From positions 17,786,690 to 17,850,689 of the forward strand of contig NC_084601.1 of NCBI RefSeq assembly GCF_033807715.1: DNA of 64,000 nt, read 5' to 3'. Within the stretch, counting starts at the first letter, position 1; every line of letters starts with the position of its first letter. A program made the translations under genes and the position numbers. The notes under the pieces are model-generated. The model was not told the DNA's origin. It saw nothing but the letters and a program-made list of their open reading frames with translations, and did no database searches. Positions 37,235 to 48,611 of this stretch are shown piece after piece. Source of the DNA: Cololabis saira. Its lineage: Eukaryota; Chordata; Actinopteri; Beloniformes; Belonidae.

Positions 37235-40200
37235 GTGACGGGCCAGACTAAGAGCGGTTCACAAGCTTATCATGGTGAAGAAAAACTGAAGGACCATAAC
37301 GTCGCCCGGATCGGCGTCACCGGGCCCCGCCCTGGAGCCAGGCCTGGGGTTGGGGCTCGTAGGCGAGCGCCTGGTGGCCGGGTCTTTGTCCGTGGGACCC
37401 GGCCGGGCTCAGCCCGAAACGGCGACGTGGGCCCGCCTTCCCGTAGGCCCACCACCCGCAGGAAGGACCATGGCAGGCCGGTGCCTTGTGATCTGGGTAG
37501 CAGTCGTGGCGGGGTGCCTCGACGACCCGATCCCTGGACTAAAACCCTCACAGTGGGGACATGGAATGGCACCTCGCTGGGGGGAAAGGAGCCGGAGCTT
37601 TTGCGTGAGGTTGAAAGATACCGGCTAGAGATTGTCGGGCTCACCTCCACACATAGCTTGGGCTCTGGAACCCAGCTCCTTGAAAGGGGCTGGACCCTCC
37701 ACTACTCTGGAGTTGCCCAGAGTGAGAGGCAGCGGGCTGGTGTGGGCTTGTTTATAGCCCCTCAGCTCAATCGCCATGTGTTGGAGTTCACCCCGGTGAA
37801 CGAGAGGGTCGCTTCCCTGCGCCTTCGGGTTGGGAAAAGGTCTCTCACTGTTGTTTGTGCCTACGAGCCTGTAGCAAGTCTCGCTGCTACGGGGGTCACA
37901 GACAGGACAGCGGATACAGGGATCGGTGCAGAAACGTTTTTTATTTGCCACGTTTTAATTCTCCTTTTAGAGGTAACTCGTGCACCAGCACCTCCAGCAG
38001 GGCTTCGCTCGCACTCTGCTCTGCTTCCGTCCTCCTCCGTCTCCAGGGCCCGCACACCTACTGAAATACACAGAGAGTGATTTGACACACCTGTGTACCA
38101 TCAGCTGTTCCAGCCGCGTCACCTGTGCGACACTCCCCCGCACTCCCTCTCTCCCCTGCAGACCCCGCCCCAATCCTGCACCCTGCCACAGGGCCGAACG
38201 GCAGTGCAGAGTACCTGGCCTTCTTGGAGTCCCTGGGATCCCTGGGATACTTCTTGGAGTCCCTGGGTACTGAGTACCCTGGGATGAGTACTGTGTCGGT
38301 TCATCCCGCAGCGCCAGTTCTGCTTACCAAAAGTGGCCCACTAGGCGGCTCGCATTCCACGGGGACTCCATTGTTCTACTGGAGGACTTCAACGCGCGCG
38401 TGGGCAATGACAGTGATACCTGGAGAGGCGTGATTGGGAGGAACGGCCTCCCCGACCTGAACCCGAGCAGTGTTTTGTTGTTGGACTTCTGTGCTAGTCA
38501 CAGTTTGTCCATAACGAACACCATGTTCAAGCATAAGGGTGTCCATCAGTGCACGTGGCACCAGGACGCCCTAGGCCGGAGGTCAATGATCGACTTTGTT
38601 GTCGTTTCATCTGACCTTCGGCTGCATGTCTTGGACATTCGGGTGAAGAGAGGGGCTGAGCTGTCAACTGATCACCACCTGGTGGTGAGTTGGATGCGCT
38701 GGCGGAGGCGGAGGTTGGACAGACCGGGCAGACCCAAACGGAGGGTCTGTTGGGAACGTCTGGCTGAGCCCTCTGTCAGGGACATCTTCAACTCCCACCT
38801 CCGGGAGAGCTTCTCTCAGATCCCCGGGGAGGCGGGGGACATCGAGTCCGAGTGGACCATGTTCTCTGCCTCCATTGTCGACGCGGCGGCTCGAAGTTGT
38901 GGACGCAAGGTCTCCGGTGCCTGTCGTGGCGGCAATCCTAGAACCCGGTGATGGACACCGGAAGTACAGGATGCCGTCAGACTGAAGAAGGAGTCCTACC
39001 GGGCTATGTTGGCCTGTGGGACTCCTGACGCAGTAGATGGGTACCGGCAGGCCAAGCGAGCCGCGGCTTGGGCGGTCCTGGAGGCAAAAACCCGGGTTTG
39101 GGAGGAGTTCGGGGAGGCCATGGAGGAAGACTTTCGGTCGGCCGCGAGGAAATTCCGGAGGACCGTTCGGCGCCTCAGAAGGGGGAAGCAGTACTCTGCC
39201 GGCACCTTTTATGGTGTGAGTGGGGAGCTGTTGACCTCGACTGGGGACATCGTCGGACGGTGGAAGGAATACTTCGAGGATCTCCTCAACCCAACTGACA
39301 TGCCTTCCACTGAGGAAGCAGAGAGCGGGGACTCTGGGGCGTGCTCGTCCATCACCCAAGCCGAGGTCACTGAGGTGGTTCATAAGCTCCTCAGTGGCAG
39401 GGCACCGGGGGTAGATGAGATTCGCCCTGAGTACCTCAAGTCTCTGGATGTCGTAGGGCTGTCTTGGTTGACACGCCTCTGCGGCATCGCATGGAGGAAG
39501 GGGACAGTACCGTTGGAGCGGCAGACCGGGGTGGTGGTCCCTCTGTTTAAAAAGGGGGACCGGAGAGTGTTCCAACTATAGGGGGATCACACTTCTCAGC
39601 CTCCCCGGGAAAGTCTACGCCAAGGTACTGGAGAGGAGAATACAGTCGATGGTTGAACCTCAGATTCAGGAGGAACAATGCGGTTTTCGTCAAGGTCGTG
39701 GAACACTGGACCAGCGCTACACCCTCCGCAGGGTGCTCGAGGGTTCATGGGAATTTGCCCAACCAGTCTACATGTGCTTTGTGGATCTGGAGAAGGCATT
39801 TGACCGTGTCCCTCGTGCGATTATGTGGGGGGTGCTCGGTGAGTATGGAGTCCGGGGCCCTCTATTAAGGGCTGTCCGGTCTCTGTATGATCAGAGCAGG
39901 AGTTTGGTTCGCATTGCCGGCAGTAAGTCAGACTTGTTCCCGGTGCATGTTGGACTCCGGCAGGGCTGCCCTTTGTCACTGGTCCTGTTCATAATTTTTA
40001 TGGACAGGATTTCTAGGCGCAGCCAGGGGCCGGAGGGGATCCGGTTTGGGAACCACAGGATTTCGTGTCTGCTTTTTGCGGATGACGTTGTCCTGTTGGC
40101 TTCATCGGACCGGGACCTTCAGCATGTGCCGTGGGCCGTTTGTGCGAGTGCGACGCGGCAGGGATGAGAATCACTACCTCCAAGACCGAGGCCATGGTTC

Positions 40201-40862
40201 TCCACCAGGAACGGGTGGCGTGCCTTCTCCGGGTGGGTGGAGAAGCCCTGCCTCAGGTGGAGGAGTTCAAGTATCTCGCGGTCTTGTTCACGAGTGAGGA
40301 AACGATGGAGCGGGAGATTGACAGACGGATCGGTGCAGCGTCCGCAGTTATGCGGTCGATGTACCGGACCGTCGTGGTGAAGAAGGAGCTGAGTCGAAAG
40401 GCGAAGCTCTCTATTTACCGGTCAATCTACACACCTACCCTCACCTATGGTCATGAACTTTGGGTAGTGACCGAAAGGACAAGATCGCGGATACAAGCGG
40501 CCGAGATGAGTTTCCTCCCCAAGGTGGCTGGACGCTCCCTTAGAGATAGGGTGAAGAGTTCGGTCACCCGGGAGGAGCTCGGACTCTAGCCGCTACTCCT
40601 TCACATCGAGAGGAGTCAGCTGAGGTGGCTTGGGCATCTGTACCGGATGCCTCCTGGACGCCTCCCTAGGGAGGTGTTCCAGGCATGTGCCTCCGGGAGG
40701 AGACCCCGGGGAAGACCCAGGACACGCTGGAGAGACTATGTCTCTCGGCTGGTCTGGGAACGCCTCGGACTCCCCTCGGAAGAGCTGGAGGAAGTGTCTG
40801 GGGTGAGGGAAGTCTGGGCATCTCTGCTGAGGCTGCTGCCCCCACGACCCGGTAACGGATAA
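37235..40862 (+). pseudogene. LINE endonuclease-reverse transcriptase, decayed
   Basis: Order of parts: a basic Arg/Pro-rich N-terminus; AP-endonuclease starting TVGTWNGTSLGGKEPEL; after an inserted block, the endonuclease continues with [14 protein letters not shown] and [10 protein letters not shown] (38580-38700); then the RT with LRQGCPLSLVLFIIFMD and the catalytic LLFADDVVLL (about 40066-40095). Faults relative to the second copy at 51-54 kb: TGG to TGA at 38949-38951, a 2-base loss near 39567 that gives a stop, a frame change near 40130, and a stop near 40587. The C-terminal part (RMPPGRLPREVF..., WERLGLPSEELEEVSG) is present to 40862. The enzyme family nicks DNA and copies its RNA at the site; this copy is dead. 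Confidence 0.9.
37867..38191. other. Foreign insert within the LINE endonuclease
   Basis: In the LINE copy at 51-54 kb, CTACG runs straight into GGGCCGAACAGC. Here about 325 bases intervene: they begin near AGCCTGTAGCAAGTCTC, include ACGTTTTTTATTTGCCACG, and end CACCCTGCCACA. Identity unknown. It has no visible TIR, and CTACGGGG/CTACG similarity at the left hints at a short duplication. A second difference of about 100 bases lies at about 38265-38365. Confidence 0.75.
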
Positions 40863-40896
40863 GTGGCGGACGATGGATGGATGGATGGCAAATAAA

Positions 40897-42894
40897 GGCT
40901 TTGACTACAACGAAAAAAAAACTATGTTTCATGAAAATATTATAGTGTAAAAGTTGCAGATTTGAATTTAGAATAAAATTTTTGTCTAAGGGAATGTTAT
41001 GTCAACCTCATGCCAATCTAATTACTTTATTACAGTAGAAAAAGGATTATATATTTTTAATTGTTTTACTCTTTTGGTGATTAATTTTAGAGCTTGTTCA
41101 TTAAAAGTGGGAAATGTTTGAATTGATGTGCTGGTGTATTAGTTTTAGTCAAAGTCCAGATTTTAATGCAAAAACAAAATTGTAACAGTATCATGTGACT
41201 TTGTGCATATGTGACTTTGTGGATAAACAGGTTTTCTGTATTCATAGTGATTTGATTTGTTGTTCAGCGATTAAAAGAAATGAGAGATTAATTCATTAAG
41301 ATCTGTAATTAATTAATCTAATTAATTTTATTTTTTAATCTTACCTAAAAATTGCTGAGAAAAACCCTCAACTTGAGGTGTTTTCTTTTAAATTCATTAC
41401 ATTATAGTGGCAGATCAAAAGATTGATATATAACCAAAAAAGTGGCTTTACAAAGTCATTTATTTATTTTTAACAGACTTGAACAGATGCAGTCCTAGTC
41501 ACTGGACTGACAACTTTTACATGGTCCTCCATTTTCACTTCTCTTCTCCGCTACTCACCGCCCCCCCCCCCAGGCCTGTCCAGCTACAATGGGAGCCTAC
41601 CAGCGTATGCTAAAATAGCCCAAACAAAGTGACAGCCAATCAATGTCCACTTCAAGGTGTGACTGACCATTGTTTTCCACCCCTAACAACTTAAACACAA
41701 GAAGCCCACTGCACAAACACAGATGTCATAATGAAGGCAACTCACAAACAGAAAAGTTAGAGATTAAAAAATGGATTCAGCAATTAAAAAACATAACGCG
41801 CTGAATATGCCTGTAATTAATGAATCGCAATTAATGAGCTAATTTGACACCCCTAATTTATGTTCTCATTCATTTAAGTAGTAGTAGTATCTAAAAGTTT
41901 AAAAACACATTTACAAAAGTTGAGTAATATGCATTTTATTTACAATATTGTATGTGATGTTTTCCTGTTCGACGCTCGGTGAAGGTAACGTGAGTTCTAG
42001 TTTGAAGGTAACTGGAGTTCTAGGTGAAGACGTGACAAGCTAGAGAAAAAAAGCTAGTTTTGGGATGCCTCTGAGTAAGAGAAGAGTCTGTATAATATTT
42101 TAAGACTTCACACCATGTTAGGTTGATGAGAGGGTCCACCTGATTACACAAGTGATTTGTATGAAGTAATGGTCCAGTTTCAGCGCAAAGCTTGTGGATT
42201 GTGCTTTAAAAAGAGATAAACTGCAGGCTGCGGTAGGCCAACCACGCCTTACCACTAGTTTGCAGTGAATCGTTACCCGACAGGATAACGAGAGAGACGG
42301 ACCCCAGATGGCACTCTGAGGGCCCGCGTCACTCAGAGTGAGGTCTGTTTGGGTACAGGATGTAGCCCTGTAAAGAACTTGTCCAAAAGTCTTATGGTTT
42401 AGGCTAACCATTGACTTAAAGTTATGAACTTGACTAGTTTTAGTTAATGTGGACAACACTGTGTGTGCATGTGTTTGATTGCGTGTTTATTTAAAAAAGG
42501 TCAACATTCTTTAACTGTTTTTAAAAATATCTACAAGGTAATCTTGACCAGAACTGTGTCTGTTATTTTATTAATATTATTTAAGTGTCTTGATAAATAC
42601 TAGCCAACTATCCAAATAAATGTGTGAGTGAACACGTGTAATGAAATAGTATGAGGAATACAAATTTAATTTCAAAATCACCAGAAATCATAAACCTTAT
42701 TGGAGTGCCTTTAGTGCTGTAAGTGTCATATATAGTGAAACTAATGGTGCCACAGTAACATCGAATGTTTTGAGTGGCAGTTAATATGTTGTTGCATTGA
42801 TTATGGAGACACTCTTTTTATGCCGGTTTGTTAGATACTATGTGCTTGTCAATAAATAAATATTACGGATTATGCCAACCGTCAATCATCTTAC
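40897..42894. other. Non-coding stretch with an old repeat
   Basis: Apart from the hAT-like remnant at 41262-41866, nothing is recognised. Part of 42000-42894 may be the LTR of the gypsy fragment that follows. Confidence 0.45.
41262..41866. mobile_element. Possible degenerate hAT remnant
   Basis: The right end reads AATTAATGAGCTAATTTGACACCCCT and the left part holds AATTAATTAATCTAATTAA next to CAGCGATTAAAAG. Both are reminiscent of a fish hAT family whose ends are rich in ATTAATCGCGATTAAT. The TIRs are too worn to pair with certainty and no TSD is seen. Confidence 0.35.
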
Positions 42895-42895
42895 A

Positions 42896-43957
42896 AGGTA
42901 TCAGAAGTAGTTCAACGAACAACCAAGGGATAAATTAAGAAGACAGGCGGCAAGAAGAAAAGATATGGCTAAGTTTAACCCTCCGGAAAACTTTAGGTTT
43001 GACAAGCTGATGGGGTGGCCCAGGGGAGACAACGGTTTGAGCCGTCGCAACGTAACTTCACAAGGACGAGAGACAAGTGAGGTGCCTGATTTATGCGATG
43101 GGCAACGAGGCAGAGAACATTTTAAAGTCATTTACGTTTGCTCAAGAGGAGGACGGCAATGACTTTGTCATCGTCATGGGGAAGTTTAACGACTACTTGA
43201 GGAGAAATATTATTCACGAACACGCATGTTTTCACCAGATCCAACGGCCGGGTGAGGGCGCAGAATCTTTCATCAGAGCCCAGAAAATGGAGGTAAAATG
43301 AAAAGAAATGTGGCAAATGTGGGAAAACACAGTATAACAGAGATGAAAAGTGCCCTGCAGAAAAGGCTGTCATAGAATGGGACACTGGGCACTGGAGTAT
43401 GTCGCAGCAGGTCAGTGAATGAGGTCACAGAGACTGAGAAGGCTGGAAAGACCTTTTATTTCATGGGTTCAGTGTGTGATGATAATGAGAAAAGTGAACA
43501 GTGGATTGTGCAACTACAAGTGGATTCCTCTCCAGTAGAATTCAAGAACGACATGGGAACTGATGTCACTGTCATAAGTGAGGACCTGTTCCACAGTCAC
43601 CCCTGAGAGAACACTGCAACCCACCTAACATTCTTCTGGACAGCCCTGGAGGTGAGCTTCTGCCTGGGCTGCTTTCATGCAACAGCCAATCACAAAGGAA
43701 AAGATTATCCTTTTACAGCCTTCAAGTGGACATAAATTCAACAATCTCCTCAGCCGGGCCATGTCAGTAAGGATGAACTTGGTGAGGTGCGTAGATGACT
43801 TAAAATGCAACACCAGACAACTACAAATCTCCAGTGAATATGACACTCTAAAAGTTGAACCAGTCAAAATCCAGCTAAGAGACGATGATGTACCATATGC
43901 TGTGCACACTGCATGGCGTGTGCGACACCCACTGACAGACTTGCACAGAACGCAATG
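42896..43957 (+). pseudogene. Ty3/gypsy retrotransposon gag-protease-RT fragment
   Basis: Domain order gag, zinc knuckle, protease, start of RT. Gag starts at 42965 (MAKFNPPENFRFDK), changes frame, and continues LIYAMGNEAENILKSF and FIRAQ (to about 43275). A worn CCHC knuckle lies at 43305-43400 (KCGKCGKTQ, then KCPAE and GHW). The protease region (43500-43600) has VEFKNDMGTDVTVISEDLF, where the active-site DTGA-type motif is changed to DMGT. The region around 43760 (AMSVRMNLV) and 43853 (LKVEPVKIQLRDDDVPYAV) matches the stretch before the RT core, and homology then stops. GGTATCAGAAGTAG at 42898 looks like the usual region just after the 5' LTR. Frameshifts and the truncation make it inactive. 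Confidence 0.8.
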
Positions 43958-44303
43958 ATTTTTGGATTGAGATTTTACATTTATAAAATCATTTATCATC
44001 AAATCATCAAAGTATTTTATAGCCATATTCCCTTCAAAAAGGGTAAAAAACACATTTAGCACATTTTGGCAGAGTATAGGTATCCAAGTGCCCAAATAGA
44101 GAGTCAACCTGGTACTATCCACACTAAAACCTTTATAAAAATCGATGTGCTTTAAGCTATTCTCATGTAACTTGGTAAAGTTGTACTCAAGGAGTGGCTG
44201 AATCCAGGCAGTTGTGTCTTTATAATTATATGCATTGCTATCATGGTGTTTTCCACTGTGCAAACTAAAAAAAAATTAGACGACAATAAAAATGTAATTT
44301 TTT
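43958..44303. other. Non-coding stretch
   Basis: AT-rich gap between the gypsy fragment and family copy D; nothing recognised. Confidence 0.5.
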
Positions 44304-44897
44304 AGGGCCCAAGCACTGACAGTGCGAAGGCCCTATTGTATCTGTAGGAATTTTTTTTTCTCGTTTTTCTTCAGACAAAATTAGGGCCTTTTTGCCCCCC
44401 TAAACGTGCCCCAAAAGTCACCAAATTTTGCACGCAAGCCAGACCTGGTGAAAAATTTGATATTTAATGGTTTGCATTAATGGGCGTGGCCTAATGGTTT
44501 AACAGCGCCCCCTATAAAACTTCATGCCTCAAGCCCCACAATACGGTTTGACGTACATACGCGAAAATCGGTACACACCTGTATCATGTCACAACTTAAA
44601 GAAAAGTCTCTTGGTGCCATGGCCGAAACCGAACAGGAAGTCGGTTATTTTGAATTAATCATGTAATTTTGGCGCAATTTATGCCATTCCTTCGACGGTT
44701 TCTTCACCCAAACCGTAACATGCACCTAGGTGTGTTATACATCAAAATGTGCGTCTCGATCCTGCGACGATCCAAAAAGTGGGCCCCCCTTCATCTGATT
44801 GGTCCATATTTGATAGTTCCTACTTTCTGCCATAACTTTTGAATGGTTTGACATAAAGAGTCGTGCGCGAGGGCCCGTTCATCGCTGCTTGCAGCTT
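44304..44897 (-). mobile_element. Repeat family copy D
   Basis: Shortest copy, about 590 bp: it starts AGGGCCCAAGCACTGACAG and ends GGGCCCGTTCATCGCTGCTT then GCAGCTTTAATT. It contains the GTGCCTCAAGC-like and AATCGGTACACACCTG segments once and less than one full 139-bp unit, so the tandem part is nearly lost. Confidence 0.9.
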
Positions 44898-45074
44898 TAA
44901 TTTTGTTTGGTTTATCACAATTTGCTCAGGCTTGTGAAAATTCACGATTTTTCTGACACTGGAAATGTATGCTGTGAGGTCTTAGGTATCCATTGAGACC
45001 AGGATCATGCATATTGCCCTTATAATTGTGGAGATAATGTTGATTTAATTTGGATAGGCCTGTTCAGGCAAAAT

Positions 45075-45322
45075 TCACCTCCACTGCTGGTGGGCTGTGC
45101 CGGGTCTCCAGGGGGGAGATGGGAGTGGTGTGAGAATGATTTTCCATGTCTTTGTCAGTGATTGTATGTTAGTATCTGTGTGAATGGGTGTTCTGCGATG
45201 GACTGGCACGCTGTCCAGGGTCTCGCCTGTAATTAGCTGGGATAGGCTCCAGCAGACCCCCATGACCCTGCAAAAGATAAGGCGGGTATAGAAAATAGAT
45301 TGATGGATGGATGAATGGATGT
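45075..45322 (+). mobile_element. 3' end of a fish LINE with GATG tail
   Basis: GTTCTGCGATGGACTGGCAC, then CTGGGATAGGCTCCAGCAG and a final GATGGATGGATGAATGGATG. This is a very common 3' end in fish genomes. No coding part is kept; the 5' side is truncated. Confidence 0.7.
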
Positions 45323-45950
45323 CCGTTGTCTAACCTGGGTTGGGGCTCTTTGCTGCTGGGCCTATCCGGGTGGCTCCTTGTTGGGGGGTTCTCGCGCTCT
45401 GTGCCCGTCTCCGCTTTCCCCCGCTGCCCTTGCAGCTGGGCATGCCTTTGGCTGTGGGCTTCCCACTTTCGTTGGCATGCCTGCCAGCGTCGACTGTCGA
45501 GGTGGCCCCGTCTCTCCGGGCAGGCTGGACTCTCGCTGGGTGAGGGTTGTAGGCCCGGAGGGTGTGGACCTCTTGGCCACGTGAACGGCCCATGCCGGGT
45601 GGCTGGTGCTCGGCTGGGTCCTGGTCTATCACCAAAGGTTTCCTGGCTGCATCCTCCCGTGGTCATGGGGGCTCCGCTCGGGGCTTCCCTCTGTTGCCTG
45701 CTTGGAGGGGGTGGGGCTTGCTGGTGGGGATTTCTTCCCACCCTCTTCTGGTCCTCTGTGTGGCTGCAGGTGACCAGGGTTTGGGTTTCTTCTTTGTCGA
45801 CTTCTGGTCTCTCGGGTGGCGTGGTTGTGCCCTCCCTCCTCCACTCTAGTTGCATTTCAGGTAAAATGACTGTGTGTGAGATGCCTTCTCCCATCTACTA
45901 CTGCAAAACAAATCTACATACGGGTATTAATAAAGTCAACTTGAACTTGA
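45323..45950 (+). repeat. GC-rich repeat with TTGAAC tail
   Basis: Long open frames in several registers here reflect low stop-codon content of G/C- and T-rich sequence, not genes. The stretch ends TAATAAAGTCAACTTGAACTTGAA, an oligonucleotide-repeat tail like those of retrotransposed elements. The family is not named. Confidence 0.5.
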
Positions 45951-46831
45951 ACTTGAAACCTTATTTTCACTTTGCACACATGGAGTTACACACCCACACA
46001 CTCAACCCACAGTTTTGGGGGACAGATAATCGCAGTAGCCTTGTGTGCCCATTGTGTGTATCTCCTGTGTTTCTCTCATTTCAGACTTGCAGCGGATGTC
46101 ACGTTAAGTCTGTTAATGACACAGCCATGTCTATCGGGGTGTGTTGAAGCAGAGAAACATCTAAGACCTGCAGGACACCGGACCTTGAGGACCAACTATG
46201 TGCACTCCTGCATATGACACACCAGAAAATAGCATTGATCTCCTCCCTATGTGGAAATGTTAGCTTCATGAACTTTGTATCTAAAGCAGATGCTTTATGT
46301 GGAACATGCTGCCGTTCTCAGACCACTGTCCAAACCCTTTAGTCACACTCCCTCATCTCTCTTCAAAAGGAGAGTCTTCCTCTGAGGTTCATCAGTTCAC
46401 CAACGGTTTTGTTTTCACTGGAATAATGACCGACAGCGTTGGCTAATTACCCTCACTCATGATGGTGCTGGCCTTTTTAACTGGTTTGAGTTGCTTAAAG
46501 AGTCTTCAGGTGCAGATATGTCACTTTCCTTGAGTGTGTCCACATCATCTTTTGTGCTAGTTCTAAGGGTTTTTGTCCAGAAGTGAAGCATGCACTGCAG
46601 CTTGTCACTCTAAAAAAAGGTCCAGCATGTAAATTAACTGTTTCAACCTGTGGTCACATCTTGTTTTAGTTTGTGTTTTGGAATACCAAGCAGCCTTTGT
46701 TCCTCTTTTAAAATTCAACAGCCTGCCATGCTGCAATGGGCACCGCACTCTACCCCAAAAAACATGCAGCATCATCTGCACAATGTCTATACAATGTAAT
46801 TCCATCTGTTGTAATAAACACGTGTGCTACC
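45951..46831. other. Non-coding stretch
   Basis: The block CCTGCAGGACACCGGACCTTG (about 46168-46188) is a common fish repeat motif. An acceptor-like TTTCTCTCATTTCAG at about 46083 precedes an open frame to 46217 that I attribute to chance. Confidence 0.45.
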
Positions 46832-46835
46832 TTAA

Positions 46836-47368
46836 AGGGGACCTATAATGGCATCTAATACCTATTTTAAACAGGCCTTGAATGTCTTAAAAACAAGCTT
46901 TTGATTGTTTTTACTAAATAAATTAGAAATTCAGCCTCTGAGGAATGTCTTTAGCATCCCATTCTCTAACCTCCTTCTCTATGAGGGATTCTGAGTGGGC
47001 GGGGAGGCTATGATAATGAGGCACTGTGCTGATTGGCTGCCTGAATGACGCGATACACCGCTATGAAAAAATGGCGGAAGCTCCAGCCGGCAGAGCTGTT
47101 GTTGTTGTTCCAGCCAGAGTTAGTTGTGGGCGTGGTTTCACGCATCGGAGGCCAACCGATGCAAATTGCATATTGGTTACGTAACGAAAGGAAGCAGAAT
47201 CTGAACGGCTCGTAGAAGCCACATCAGACTGGATGGCTCATCTGTGCGGGCTGTACAGACACTGCAGAATTTGGTTGCTTTCCTCCTTCTCTGAGTTGGC
47301 AGGCTGAGGGAAGACCACTTTATATATGTTAAAGCAAGAAAAAAATGTGTTTCTCATAATAAGTCCCC
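46836..47368. mobile_element. MITE with TTAA TSD (Kolobok/piggyBac type)
   Basis: The left end AGGGGACCTATAATG and the right end CATAATAAGTCCCCT are inverted with two mismatches. TTAA duplications flank at 46832-46835 and 47369-47372. The middle is GC-richer and includes GAGTGGGCGGGGAGG and a CpG-containing part. No open frame. Confidence 0.85.
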
Positions 47369-47374
47369 TTTAAT

Positions 47375-48611
47375 TAGGGCCCGAGCACTTACAGTGCGAA
47401 GGCCCTATTTTATCTGTAGGAAACGTTTTAGTTTTTCTCGTTTTTCTCGTTTTTCTTCCGGCGAAATGAGGGCCTTTTTGCCCCCCTAAACGTGCCCCAA
47501 AAGTCACCAAATTTTGCACGCAAGCCAGGCCTGGCGAAAAATTGGATATTTAATAGTTTGCATTAATGGGCCCTAGAAAACATTGTGCCTCAAGCCCCAA
47601 AATACAGTTTGACGTACATCCACAAAAATCGGTACATACCTGTATCATGTTGCAACTTAAAGAAAAGTCTCTTGGCACCATGGCCGAATTAATCGTGTAA
47701 TTTTTGCGCAATTTATGCCATTCTTTCAGCAGTTAATGTGGCCCGAACCGTAACGTACACCCAGGTGTGTTATACATCAAAATGTGCGTCTCCATCCTGC
47801 GACGACGCGCATTACTTTTCTCAGTCAAAAGCGTTACCGTTGCAACAATAGACGCCAAAAAGCGCGCCACCCCTTCATCTGATTGGTCCATATTTGATAG
47901 TTCCTACTTTCTGCCATAACATTTCAATGGTTTGATATAAAGAGTCGTGGGTGGTGTCATCTGACTCGGTATTGAGTACTTGACCTTCATTGGCAGGAAT
48001 TAGCCCCGCCCCTTCTTCTGATTGGCCGATATGTGATAGTTCCTATTTTCTGCCAGAACTTTTGAATGATTTAACATAAAGAGTCGTGGGTGGTGTCATC
48101 GGACTTGGTTTTGAGTCCTTGAACATAATTGCTGCCAATGAGCCCCGCCCCTTCTTCTGATTGGTCAATATTTGATAGTCCCTATTTCCTGCTATAACTT
48201 TTGAATGGTTTGACATAAAGACTCGTGGGTGGTGTCATCGGACTCGGTATTGAGTACTTGACCTTCATTGGCCTTAATTAGCCACGCCCCTTCTTCTGAT
48301 TGGTCAATATTTGATAGTCCCTATTTTCTGCCGTAACTTTTGAATGGTATGACATACAGAGTCGTGGGTGGTGTCATCGGACTAAGTTTTGACTCCTTTA
48401 CCTTAATTGGTGCAAATAAGCCCCGCACCTTCTTCTGATTGCTCGATATGTGATAGTTTCTACTTTCTGCCATAACTTTTAAATGGTTTGATATTGAGAG
48501 TCGTGGCTGGTGTCATCCGCTAAATGTTCAGGCCTGAAGACATCTACATCCAAGTCATAAAAGCGCTTCCACTGCAGCGCGCCTGAACGTACACAAGGGT
48601 GCTTGCAGCTT
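47375..48611 (-). mobile_element. Repeat family copy E with 139-bp tandem array
   Basis: It begins AGGGCCCGAGCACTTACAG and ends CAAGGGTGCTTGCAGC. It contains four clear 139-bp intervals between CTGCC(A/G)(T/G)AACTTTTGAATGG-like unit starts. It abuts the TTAA duplication of the preceding MITE. Confidence 0.9.
47911..48605. repeat. 139-bp minisatellite, about 4.5 units
   Basis: Unit starts (CTGCNNTAAC or CTGCCAGAAC) fall at 47911, 48050, 48189, 48328 and 48467, exactly 139 bases apart each time. Each unit carries GAGTCGTGGGTGGTGTCATC, GCCCCGCCCCTTCTTCTGAT and a TTTGATAGT or TGTGATAGT motif. No indels have accumulated between units. Confidence 0.9.

Larger units (their letters stand above)
37114..40887 (+). 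mobile_element. Rex3/RTE-like LINE, near full length, 9-bp TSD
   Basis: It starts with a hairpin-forming 5' segment (ACCCCTCC ... GGAGGGG, about 37112-37151) and ends with GATGGATGGATGG, the GATG-type 3' end typical of Rex3/RTE LINEs. The flanking GCAAATAAA (37105-37113 and 40888-40896) is a 9-bp target-site duplication. It encodes an AP-endonuclease and a reverse transcriptase, both broken, and carries an insertion of about 325 bp within the endonuclease. Confidence 0.9.

Noticed and set aside
37114..40887. Considered as a host reverse-transcriptase gene
   Set aside because: Target-site duplications, GATG tail, stops and a second copy at 51-54 kb show it is a LINE insertion.
45311..46147. 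278-codon plus-strand frame and 241-codon minus-strand frame over the same GC-rich stretch
   Set aside because: Both strands are open because the composition is poor in stops; the residues are Trp/Gly/Leu- or Pro/Arg-rich with no family, and the stretch ends in a retroelement-type tail.
46084..46217. Possible exon after TTTCTCTCATTTCAG
   Set aside because: It overlaps a common repeat motif (CCTGCAGGACACCGG), and no donor or neighbouring exon fits.
47911..48605. CRISPR-like regular spacing of repeats
   Set aside because: The whole 139-bp unit repeats, with no unique spacers; it is a minisatellite inside a eukaryotic repeat.
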